This document shows, piece after piece, positions 54,401 to 62,888 of a stretch of DNA of 64,000 bases (position 1 is the first letter of the stretch; every line of letters starts with the position of its first letter). Position numbers and translations under genes: made by a program. Source of the stretch: Membranipora membranacea (taxonomy: Eukaryota; Bryozoa; Gymnolaemata; Cheilostomatida; Membraniporidae); the NCBI GenBank assembly GCA_914767715.1, contig OU612068.1, positions 16,184,001 through 16,248,000 on the forward strand, read 5' to 3'. The notes under the pieces are model-generated. The model was not told the DNA's origin. It searched no databases and was given only the letters and a program-made list of their open reading frames with translations.

Positions 54401-57400
54401 GAATATTCAGATTAACAGGTACATGTGATAGATGATCTTACAATCTGTTTGGTTTACTTAAGCTATTAAAACTCAACTATGTGTAATAAATAAGTTTTTT
54501 TTCCACTCACAGTTAGATGAGAATTGCAATGCAGGTCCGTAGATTAGGATTAATTTTAGGGGAGGTGCAAAAACATTGAGGTTGGATATTGTAAGCCCCT
54601 CCTATGGAGTCCGGGGTTAATCTCTAGCCTCCAAAGCGCTTTAATGATATAAACAGCAAATGGAAGTCCCAGAGGAGCTGATTCTGACATGGAATAATCA
54701 ATTCTATTGAGCATTCTAGGGGAGGCAGAGCGTCCCTGTCTCCCCTAGAACTGGGGTCTGCAGTATCCCACTCACTTATAGTTTTAGGAGCTTTGAACAG
54801 CAGTATCTTCTTCTCCGAAGCCTCTGATTCCTTCTGATTTTGTCTCTCTAGAACTTCTGCTGCAAATTGCACTCCAGTTAAGGAAAGCTTCCCAGAGTGA
54901 GCGACCAAGTCTCTATCAGTGTCTACAAAATAATAAGAGTTACAATAATAAAAAATTGATACTCAAATATATGCTGGAGGATTATGGCCAATATCTTGAA
55001 TTCTGGTACAGCCACGAGCTTCATATTAATTTTTGACATCAAGTTACGAATCAGCCTGTCTTGACAGACTTGTCAGTCTTGTCAAGACAGGCTGATATGA
55101 CAGGCGCATAAGACAGGCGCATATGAAAAGGCATAGTGTAACACAGCATGCATAAAATCATACTTAACAGGCACTTTGTTACAACTTCGATCCTTTTCAA
55201 AGACAGACAGGAGGAATGACTTTTATCCTCACTGCAGAAATCTTGCAAAAACTAGGAGTTATCCTCTCTCTGAGCAATAATCTCATAGAGAAGATAAGTC
55301 ACACACATAAACCAGCCCTTGCTAGGGCATATACGAATGAGACCTGGCCCGTAACAGGAACCCTTGTAGACAGGGTAAGCTTTTGTGAGATGCGAATGAT
55401 AAGGTACTGCATGGAGATAAGCTTATAAGAACATCGAAGAAATGAAGAGATAACAGCCAAAGCAAATATAATGCCAATCAGGGATGTCATGAGGAAAAAG
55501 AGGCTAGATTGGTATGGTCATGTTTGCCGACGTGAGAGTGATGGGAGTGTACGAGAGGAGGGTAGAGGGAAGCAGAAAGCCTGGATGGCCAAAACAGCAC
55601 TGGAGTGACACAATCAATACCGACCTACGCTGGCTAGATCTAGAACGAAGTGACATCAGTGATAGAATAAGGTGGAGAAGTCTGGTGGAACTAGGAGTCA
55701 GGCAAAAACCCGCCACCCGATCAGGACATCACAGTGAAAGGTGAACAGAGGTGACCTAGGTCATATACAACTTTTTTTTTATCTTTGTGTTCAGGTTATA
55801 CTACATCCCAGGGTGACAATTGAAACTTCACCACCTGAGGGCTTTCTCACTCACTCACTTTTTCTAGCCGTATCGAGATGAAGAGAGAGGACTTCTTTGA
55901 TAACTGGACTGTGTCCCACAACCTTCAAATTTTTCTCTTTCAGCTTTCCTGGAGCGGATGCTGATCTATAAGGGTTCTTAGCCTGAAATCTGCAGAAGAG
56001 AATAAACCAACTCATAACATACTAGATTTAGAATATTAATATGACATAGTTCTCAAAATAGGCAGACAGGGTGGTGTAGTGGTTAGGAATTAAGCTTCTC
56101 AATCTGAGTGTTGCAGGGTGGAATCCCGGTCACTACCCATGCTGTTAAAGGAGGTGAGCACTCCGGACAATAGCCTAGCTTGCCCACCCTTACCTTGTAC
56201 AAGGGTGCGCTAATTAGATGAGGTGATCTGAGTTAATTAATGTAAGCATACTCTCACTGGCCCCGTAAGGGGCACTGAATAGCAATGAAGTGTATATTAT
56301 TAAAATAAATGGACTACGCAATCACATATATTTTCAATGACGGGCACTTATAAGTATACTATAAACATTATTACGCTTTATAAATACTAGGAGGAAGTTT
56401 ATGTTTGTTTTTCTCCTGAGCTGATGTCACCTCGGCCTTTCTCTCGTTGGAATTAGCATACTCACTGGTAGCTCCTCTTATCGCCTTAAACAGTGCAACT
56501 CTAAAAATAAGAATATAGGACATGGCACAAAAAACCAAAATTACATAGATTTACACCACATCAAGATCACCAGCCCCTTCCTTATCAGAAGTATCTTAGC
56601 TTTTAGAGGGATACCTGCTATCGTAGAATCTTTTGCAATTCTTAGTGGCAATGTGCGTTCCCTAAGTTGAATTACCCTACAGGACAAAAGGTTTCATGAG
56701 AATAAATGATTCGCGATTTCGCGAAGTTGTCTTCTCGCGATATGTTTGTGCCATGATTTTTTTCTTCCAGATGATAAATTCTGAGAGTTGTCCCCTCATG
56801 TACCATTTATTTTAATGTATTATTAATTTGCTTTAATCATAAACTTTTAGAAAAGCTCAATAAATAAATAAATTTAGCTGATGATAGGATTTTAGCGATT
56901 CCATTTAAAATTTCACAAGGGGACAACTTCGCGAACCTTTTAAGCCGTGAAACCTTGGTCGAGAGAAGAAAATCGCGAATTTTTGTCCTGTAGAGTACGT
57001 AGATAGGTTCAAGATGAGGTCCGGTATGGTCAAGATTGTGAACTGAGAAAAGGAGCCCACAGGATCTGTCAGATCACAATACTTGTCACGACTATAGTAA
57101 GACGAGACCAGTTGCATTACCTTTTCTGGAATGAGTTTGCTAGATTAGCGAGTGCACTGATTGACAGCTTACATGTTGCATGTGAGGAGGCACTGGCGCC
57201 CTAGAAGAAGAAAAAGGGTAAAAAACGATACAGTTATTTTACAGATGTAATTTATAATTAACCAGTTCTGCCAGATGTAGAATGATGATTTGCTCTTAAT
57301 GTTTAATTACCTGTGATATGTTTGAATATATCGTCAAGGAAATAAAAAACCAACCCAACACACCCCATGATAATTAGAGGCAGTTAGTACCACTACCATC

Positions 57401-59226
57401 ATCGAAACATGAAGGTCTCTAAGAGGGGTGTGAGGGCGCTTGGCTGTTTGAATCATTACTAACATCCAGGAATCAATGAGGAGTACTAAGAGAATTGAGG
57501 GAGCATCATTTAGAGATAGTAATGCAAAACAAGTGGGTGAGCCTGCTAACTATAGACTGAAGACCCAGAATTTCATGCGACATATGCCCTCTCAGTTGTT
57601 ATTTTGTCAAACTATTGGTGTCTGTATGGAATGATAATTGATACCACAGCTGACCAATTTCCTTAGGGATGGCTGGACAAATTACGGTTGAGGGACCACC
57701 TATGAGCTTCTGGGGATTGCAACTCCTTGATTGTAAGCCTGCCGTATTTCTCCACTATGTGTAGACTGTAGTGAAAGTGGGTGATCTCCAAACAGACCAA
57801 ATGAAGGCTTGCAAGCAGCTATTCAATCTTGAATAGCTTTGTTGGGGAGGGATTAATGCTGGGGAGGAGAAGCAGGGATCATTCAATACGAAATTCGCAA
57901 TTGTAGACAGCACAGATGAGATGAGTATGCATGATAATCGAGAAGCTATCATAATTTTAAATATTGAACTAACAGTAACTACAATTTATTAATTTGACAC
58001 CTAAGTTTAGTTAAGTTAGTTTAGTTTGCACATAATATTAGAAAACCAGGGTATACCTTATTACAGCCAGTAGCCAAGAGTAATCTTGAGTTTTTAGGAA
58101 CATGTTTACCTATTCTTTATTAGAACAGACCGGCAGATAGTTTCATTACAAACAGGAACTAGCAATAAATCATTATAATTCCTCAGCCGAATTATTCTTC
58201 TACCTACTACCAAAGAAATGGTCATGCTTTGATACGCATGGTAGGTGAGTGCATTGTGGGAAAAGATTAAATGTATAAGACATAGTTGATTGGTCAGTCA
58301 CGTGCACGTGACTTCTTTAGACTAGTAATAACTTTAAACTGCTAGAGCGGGAATAAACCTCATTTTTATGTCAATGCAAATGGGAAGATGTTGATATAAA
58401 TAACTATATTATAATGATAAATAGTCAATGAAATGAATGAATTTGCAGTCTACCTTTCAACAGGCCAATATGCATTGGCTTCCCTCAAACCCACTCTTTA
58501 TCTTCCAGCCGTGTCATACTTTTGCAAAGCGACAAGGTATGGTTCCAGATCAGCAGCACTTTGCAAGCATCAAGGAGTTAAAGAGTCTTTAACTCCTTGG
58601 TTAAATACTATTAAACCCTGGGCATACCAGTTCACCGTGAGCTATGTGGAACTTTCTTTCCTCTGTCCAGCACACAACTTGTGATTGTAAAAAGCAAATG
58701 ATAACATTTACACGTGTACTTACAGAATATTGACTGTCAACCAGACTTTCTGAGGAACTGCTCAATGAAGCGCTATCAGACTGTGAGCTCAATACAGGGT
58801 CACTTGCATCTGACATTTGACCTGTCACAGCCAATGTATTAGTCTTTGATGGTCCGCTGTTTGTTTCCTTCCCAGAGAGCTAAAAGAGGACAACTATAGT
58901 TGTTGGCAGAATCTTGATAATATTAACCTCTTTTACATTTAATTTACAGACTTACTTTACTGCTGCAGTACTGTTCTAAATCTTACCTTGGTGAGCAGAG
59001 TTGAAGACTTGAGTGCACTTTCAGATTGTAGGGGGCTAGGCCCTGTCACATGTATTATAGCTATTGTTGGAGGAGATCTTGCTCTATCTTTAAGCTGAGG
59101 ATGTGCTGTTGATTCCGCATCGGGAAGCAGATCAGCATTTGTTGACAGTGCGTCACGCACATCTGGGTCTATATGGTCTGACTTGTTGCCAGAGCCCCTG
59201 CTCTTTTCAATGTCTGAAACTGACAT
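24463..59226 (-). CDS. CNBD2: Large tandem cyclic-nucleotide-binding-domain protein (CNBD2/CRIS-like), about 1,143 aa, 25+ exons
   Basis: Exons (5' to 3'): 59226-58987, 58879-58724, 57200-57121, 56500-56431, 55982-55859, 54922-54776, 54224-54101, 53155-53032, 52484-52334, 51535-51377, 49138-49021, 46922-46763, 45447-45290, 41603-41465, 39676-39517, 37049-36929, 34703-34564, 33624-33515, 30993-30780, 30277-30137, 28756-28677, 28480-28287, 26292-26169, 24843-24699, 24515-24463. All are GT-AG, all phases agree, total 3,432 nt. Residues 1-355 are mostly disordered or basic, 356-459 helical, 460-603 a cNMP-binding fold with a good phosphate-binding cassette, 605-870 a second, degenerate one, and the rest a charged helical tail. 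Mammalian CNBD2 (CRIS) is a sperm cAMP-binding protein of similar plan but shorter; orthology is inferred from architecture. Weakest junctions: the donor at 39516 (GTAGGT; AG|GTAAAA four bases on is the alternative) and the last exon. Confidence 0.8.
24874..25012. mobile_element. Foldback MITE copy B, upstream of the exon 24 acceptor
   Basis: Both ends match copy A: AGAACAAGTTTGATCCAATT on the left and AAATGCAGGCAAATGGACCA on the right, with an extra central stretch around GACCAGTGG. It lies about 30 bases from the exon 24 acceptor of the CNBD gene. Confidence 0.6.
26388..26432. repeat. 17-bp perfect inverted repeat (hairpin)
   Basis: Arms CCACAGGGCCACATATG (26388-26404) and CATATGTGGCCCTGTGG (26416-26432) are perfect complements with an 11-base loop. 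It lies in the intron between exons 22 and 23 of the CNBD gene, just outside exon 23. Confidence 0.9.
26431..26465 (+). repeat. GGGGT tandem repeat, seven copies
   Basis: Seven uninterrupted GGGGT units start where the right arm of the hairpin ends. Runs of four G at five-base spacing on the plus strand could form a G-quadruplex. Confidence 0.95.
29870..29910. repeat. 20-bp tandem duplication
   Basis: CCCCTGTTCATTCAAAC occurs twice, 20 bases apart, in the intron between exons 20 and 21 of the CNBD gene. A similar two-copy 15-bp duplication (TGCACTGATTTAGAT) lies at about 30650-30680. Confidence 0.8.
34741..34828. repeat. 33-bp tandem repeat, about 2.7 copies
   Basis: The unit starts GTCAGCACACATCTAGCCTT, with starts at 34741, 34774 and 34807. 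It begins about 40 bases upstream of the exon 17 acceptor of the CNBD gene. Confidence 0.85.
34936..35146. repeat. Degenerate short-unit repeat rich in CTGTG/CACAG
   Basis: About 210 bp of recurring CACAGTCT, TGTGCACTGT, CTGTACACAG and AGACTGTAT words with irregular spacing of about 10-22 bases, looking like an old minisatellite. Confidence 0.6.
39391..39512. mobile_element. Foldback MITE copy A, abutting the exon 15 donor
   Basis: The two halves are imperfect inverted copies: AACAAGTTCAATCCAATTGT and CAGTTGCTCCCTTCCACTG on the left answer CAGTGGATTGAGAGCAACTC and AATGGACCAAACTTGGT on the right. No coding capacity. The same ends occur in copy B at 24874-25012. Confidence 0.65.
40080..40320. 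repeat. Dispersed repeat, copy 1 of a pair
   Basis: Counterpart of 54540-54770: TTTTAATGAAATAAATAGCA, ATGGAAGTCC, GGCATGGAATGTTCAATTTT and GGGGAGGCAGGGATGCTCTG followed by CCTCCCCTAGAACTACGGGC. It lies in the intron between exons 14 and 15 of the CNBD gene. Confidence 0.6.
43237..43344 (-). other. Candidate symmetric exon between the two CNBD folds
   Basis: The acceptor GTGTTAG is before 43344 and the donor CAG|GTAGTG is at 43237/43236. It is 108 nt, starts and ends in phase 2, and fits exactly between exons 13 and 14, adding 36 residues (NPEILYQLSALSYSFNFKDP and more). It would lengthen the linker between the folds. The polypyrimidine tract is weak, so it may be a cassette exon or not an exon. 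The open frame continues upstream to an ATG at 43424. Confidence 0.45.
45290..49138 (-). other. First cyclic-nucleotide-binding domain (CNBD-A), exons 11-13
   Basis: Residues 460-603. Hallmarks in order: an entry helix with EYPSHIQTTICQYIRYE, the beta-barrel segment RVVIRRGDIGYQYYFVYSG with the conserved G-D-x-G and Y-F-V-x-x-G, then the phosphate-binding cassette FGEQALMGEEPRHRTATV. The cassette keeps Gly551, Glu552 (2'-OH contact) and Arg563 (phosphate contact), so cAMP or cGMP binding is plausible. The domain closes with CEFLTIDCTHFEASG and an exit helix. The cassette is split by the intron between exons 12 and 13. Confidence 0.88.
49449..49537. repeat. Short imperfect tandem repeat (ATAGCCAATG units)
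   Basis: Recurring ATAGCCAATG, CTAGCCAATG and ATAGCCTATG words at about 8-18 base spacing, in the intron between exons 10 and 11 of the CNBD gene. Confidence 0.6.
53576..53832. repeat. Dispersed element, uninterrupted copy
   Basis: Contains ATCAGTGGTAAAATACATGG, TATTTGTGGAGATATGCC, TTTTACGTTATGCATTGATT and GGTCAGATATGTTCCCC, ending in a short AT run before ATCAGTG. The same blocks in the same order occur at 2012-2172 and 2488-2613. The start resembles a tRNA A box (TGGCTCAGTGGTAAA in the other copy), so a SINE is possible. Confidence 0.6.
54540..54770. repeat. Dispersed repeat, copy 2 of a pair
   Basis: Shares TTTAATGATATAAACAGCAA, ATGGAAGTCC, GACATGGAATAATCAATTCT and CTCCCCTAGAACTGGG-type sequence with 40080-40320. 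It contains its own small inverted repeat (GGGGAGGCAGAG...CTGTCTCCCC). It ends about five bases from the exon 6 donor of the CNBD gene. Confidence 0.6.
55050..55096. repeat. 17-bp perfect inverted repeat
   Basis: ATCAGCCTGTCTTGACA (55050-55066) is complementary to TGTCAAGACAGGCTGAT (55080-55096), with a 13-base loop. It lies in the intron between exons 5 and 6 of the CNBD gene. Confidence 0.85.
55320..55745 (+). mobile_element. Decayed 3' end of an RTE-like non-LTR retrotransposon
   Basis: Fragments in shifting frames read TRVPV-like ETWPVTGTLVDR, CEMRMIRYCM, RKKRLDWYGHVCRRESDGS and KPGWPKQHWSDTI, ending in WRSLVELGVRQKPATRSGHHSER. The R-L-x-W-Y-G-H-V and G-x-P-K-x-x-W motifs are typical of the end of RTE/BovB-type reverse-transcriptase proteins. 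Frameshifts and an in-frame stop show it is dead. It sits in the intron between exons 5 and 6 of the CNBD gene, opposite in orientation. Confidence 0.75.
56063..56300 (+). mobile_element. tRNA-derived SINE
   Basis: The head GGTGGTGTAGTGGTTAGG matches a polymerase III A box, and GGGTGGAATCCCGGTCAC about 40 bases on matches a B box. A 170-bp unrelated body ends in an AT-rich tail. Possible short target duplications (AAAATA) flank it near 56055 and 56302. It lies in the intron between exons 4 and 5 of the CNBD gene, antisense to it. Confidence 0.7.
58571..58599. repeat. 13-bp inverted repeat with 3-base loop
   Basis: CAAGGAGTTAAAG, AGT, CTTTAACTCCTTG. It lies in the intron between exons 2 and 3 of the CNBD gene. 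Confidence 0.8.
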
Positions 59227-59893
59227 GTTGCTGCGTATATTTTATGAGAGCCTCTATAAACATCTCAATTTTTATGTATGAGGACAGTCAAATACTGAAA
59301 TATGTCCTTGTGTGACTCATGATGACAATCATTTAACAATGCCTTTTGTCTCCAGAATGTCACCAAACTCATATATGTAAAAAGGTCTTTCTGCTCTGGT
59401 TTAGGAGTGATATTATTCTATATGTTATTGATACAGGCCCGAGCTCAATTGTCTAACCAAAAAGTAATCGATGCTTTGTACCCAGCGATTATTTTTTCAT
59501 TATTCCTTTTCAAATCTTTCCATATTTTGATCATATGTGCCATGGTTGTAGGGGCTTTTTTGTGACCTTGATGACTAACTTGACAATTGATAAAAAGATA
59601 TTATTGTGAAGTTGTCTTTCATCTTAAAAGGAGCAGACAATAAAAGACTAAAATAGAGCTGATTATTGCTCCACTGGCTGACTGCCTAATACGATTGAAC
59701 ATATCAGGATTGATAGAAAACAAAAACAATTCTACTCTGTTGTTTACAAAACATTTATTGCTGATCTTAATATCAGGATAATTAATTGGCTTTACCATGG
59801 CCTCCACCTGCAGTGTGTATTTTTGATGTGTGTTTAGATATCACAGTTCGTTGTGCACAACAAGAGATTGTTTAGAATATGTCTGGATATTAC

Positions 59894-59989
59894 CTAACGC
59901 AGCCATCCAACATGGATGTGGATGCTGAGATACAGGAGTTAGAGTGTCTAACTTCTTGCTGAGATACACCATGTTATCGACCAAATTAC
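59894..59989 (-). other. Probable upstream coding or start exon of the CNBD gene
   Basis: The acceptor CTACAG is before 59989 and the donor TTAG|GTAATA is at 59894/59893. The reading begins NLVDNMVYLSKKLDTL and ends phase 1. It joins in frame to an internal acceptor TTTCAG just before 59213, giving MAALD-IEKSRG and bypassing the ATG at 59226. If used, translation could start at the ATG at 59972, or further upstream, and the N-terminus becomes about 22 residues longer. The alternative is the simple start MSVSDIEKSR at 59226. Confidence 0.5.
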
Positions 59990-62677
59990 CTGTAGTGCCA
60001 CATGCTATGAGAATGTGTGAGTAAGTGAGTCAGCCCAGTGAGACTACAGACTAACATTTCCTTAATAAAACAAGATTAGCTGAAATCTCATCCTTTATCT
60101 GAGTTTACCTTGAAGGGTAAGCCACAAATTTAATTGATTTTGTCATCCTCCCTCTTGCTTTCTTTATGTAATTTCAAACAATTTGCTCTCTTATTTATTT
60201 CATTTCATTGATTTTTGAAGATTTCTGCGCATGCAAGACTGTGTTGCAATATCCCAATATAATGCCCCATCACCTTTGACCTTGTGTTCCGTTCGCAGGA
60301 GAAATTTTGGCATCCAAACATTTTATTGAAATTGGCGGCTGATCAAAAATGTAAAAGAACTCCCATCAAATCAATTTATTTAATTTTCATGACCTGAAAA
60401 TACCACTAACCAACATTGTTGTGAATGTTGTTGGGATTATACAGTTGTGATATTTGACTGCAATGCTGCCGTGCCATAATATATTGGTAGAGAGGCATCA
60501 ACAAGCATAGCTTTATAAATGATCTTAATCATTGATTCACATCCATCTGTAAATGAACATCTATCACACCACCATTTTAGTGTGGAGTATTTCTTGTGAT
60601 TGTACCACGGTGGCTGAGGAGTTAATGTACTCTTTTGGAGCTGATTTCGTCATATCGGATTAATTGTGAGGGGAGTTTTGTCTCTGAGCGTACTTGCCTC
60701 AAGCAATGCTGACAGAAGGAGATCCATAAGTTGCGGTGAGATTCATTCAGGTGGGATAATTATCGGAAGTTTCCTAGCCCAAACTGCTACGTTTCAGTAA
60801 AAAATTTACCATCTTTTATTCATTTGGTGACTCACAAATTTTGGTGAACATCAACTTCAAACCTCAACACTAAATAAAATTGTAAATGAACTCATACAGA
60901 CACTCACAGAACTTCAGGGATGATTTTTAATCTCTTAACACTATTTTGGAGTACGAACAGTTGAGCATGATGGGAGCTAGTTAAATTATTTCAGAATTCA
61001 GTAAAAAGTTGCGGGTGCTGCCTGTGTCTAACCATAAATATATATGAATACTTTCTTATTAATATTTGTATGCAGATTTACATTTTCTGGCATGGTTTTT
61101 TTCTTCCTTTGATTTGATGGCCCAAGGTATTATTTGTCTTGTCTTATGTGGGGGGAGGGTAGTGGCATGAGACCGTACTCTCCAGAGAACAGGTGATGGA
61201 CACCCATAGTGCTCAAAGACCCCGGGACATATTTGATTATTACTGATAGAACACATCCTTAATGTTAGAAGGATGAGTAGTTCCATCGGTTGGTTTTGTG
61301 ATTACAAGAGTTGTCTGAGTCTGTTAAGTGTGTGATTTGTGAAAGTTGTGGGTTGAGTATGATTTGAGTTTCGTGGTTTGTGGGTTGGGAGAAACCAGGG
61401 TAAATCCCTTGAACCCAGGACCTCTCGCTTGATAGCAAAGGATGTGATCATTTGCGCTATCAAAGCTTAGAGGTATTATTATCAACGCAGAAAAAGACCA
61501 TAATTACCAGTTGGAAATGTACAGTAGCTGCCTTTTCAATATTAGGAACATAAAGATTTGAGAGAAATCTCTACATATTACCTCTCTTATGGAGACAGCA
61601 ATGGATTGCAGCGTTTCTTAATAGATGATGGCGCAAGGTGATCAATGCATCAACTGCTAACGACTTACTACTTGAGCATCGAAAGTGTTTAAGAAAATTC
61701 AATAAATAATAGAAGCAACATTCTAATGCCTTATTTTGAATGAAATTAAAAACCCTCGTAGCAAAAAACAGTCTTATTGATCAAGTTATCAATAATTCAT
61801 TTTGTGATTGCTTTTTCTCGGCAGCAGTTTATTTAATTATATGAAATCTGAAGGCTATGCTAATTTCTTCCCTTCCTGTCCTGGGGTTTAATGCACTAAG
61901 GCGCTGTACATCTAGCTCAAATCAAAACCAATAAAGTGGAGCTTGTAGCTCGCTGAGATGGAAATGAAGATGATGGAGAAAAAATATGTTAAAGGCAGCA
62001 AACACTCCAAAATTCTGATTTCCCTGAAATATTTTTCGTTGTAGTTCCTCAAATTAGGTAGAGATCACAACCCGGCATGAAAGTAAGTTGTAATTAGCAA
62101 GTTTGAGGACTGTTCTAATAGATGACATTTCATACTAGAACATTTGCTTGTAGGAAAGTAATATTTGGGTTCTCTTGTTCTTCATAAGATTGTAACAAGT
62201 GGCCGACTAGGAGCCTGCTATATCGAATAACCTTTTCAGAGTTACTATGTTAACACTTTCAGTGAGCTAATCTTGTTGGATTGTTTACAACAGAGGACGC
62301 TGGCTTGTGGCTTATTGTGGATTTCATACAGCACAGAATGTATCATCTTGCTTTGGAAACATTGGCCAATAGATTCTTCATTCTTTTTTATTCCTTCGCT
62401 TTTGCTGTAATCCACAGAAACTGGTTCAAGTTTGTTTGTGTGGAACATAATAACATAAATTACTGTACGACTGTCAGTGCACACTTTCAGAAATCCCTAT
62501 TATAATTATTTAAAGGAATAAAAAAAACCTGACCAAATTGGAAACAAGCCATCTTCATGTACTTTTACATCTATAATATCGTCAGCTATCACTAAAGTGT
62601 AGATATTAATGAATTCATGAAAACCAAGATAGTGTAGCCAAATACTGATAAATCTTTGTTCTTTCGTTTATTTTCAG
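59990..62677. other. Intergenic region between the CNBD gene and the right-hand gene
   Basis: Divergent gene starts face this interval, so it probably holds both promoters. I could not identify core promoter elements with confidence. It contains the SINE-like fragment at 61395-61468. Further 5' exons of the CNBD gene could lie here. Confidence 0.4.
61395..61468 (-). mobile_element. tRNA-like SINE head
   Basis: The minus strand reads TAGCGCAAATGATCA (A-box-like), then CTATCAAGCGAGAGGTCC and GGGTTCAAGGGATTTACCC (B box and T arm). The spacing is tRNA-like but the acceptor stem does not close, so this is a SINE head or tRNA pseudogene, not a working tRNA. Confidence 0.45.
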
Positions 62678-62888
62678 ATCTATTTATCCTGGTTTCTGAC
62701 TTCCTGACGCTAAGATGACTGCGGCTATGGGACGTTACGAGGACACAACTCGTACATGGACACATATCAAAGTGTTATACATACTCAGTATACTCCTATC
62801 TGCTGTTGTGTTAGCTCTGTTTGTTGTCTGTTTCATGATGGTACTAGAGGTGCAGCGAGGCCTCAACAATGAAGTCACTCTACGCAAG
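62678..62888 (+). CDS. First coding exon of a type II membrane protein (partial, runs off the window)
   Basis: The acceptor TATTTTCAG ends at 62677 and the donor AAG|GTACCA is at 62888/62889. The ATG at 62715 starts 58 codons ending in phase 0. It encodes a 20-residue polar head (MTAAMGRYEDTTRTWTHIKV), about 25 apolar residues (LYILSILLSAVVLALFVVCF...), and a polar VQRGLNNEVTLRK that could start a coiled coil. Size, order and position of the exon end resemble exon 1 of the collagen gene, so a second membrane collagen is possible, but any type II protein would fit. The downstream exons lie outside or were not recognised before 64000. Confidence 0.6.

Larger units (their letters stand above)
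52334..59226 (-). other. CNBD protein N-terminal half: low-complexity and basic exons
   Basis: Nine exons encode residues 1-405. The first two are Ser/Asp/Pro-rich and look disordered (SSQSDSASLSSSSESL). Exon 3 onward brings an amphipathic segment, SISALANLANSFQKRVALFK, then Lys/Ser/Arg-rich exons with several potential kinase sites and RKSKHRK. Exon 9 ends in a strongly helical segment (FIRKSWLVFMLCKVC) of the kind that often precedes the fold in CNBD proteins. I recognise no catalytic domain. Confidence 0.65.
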
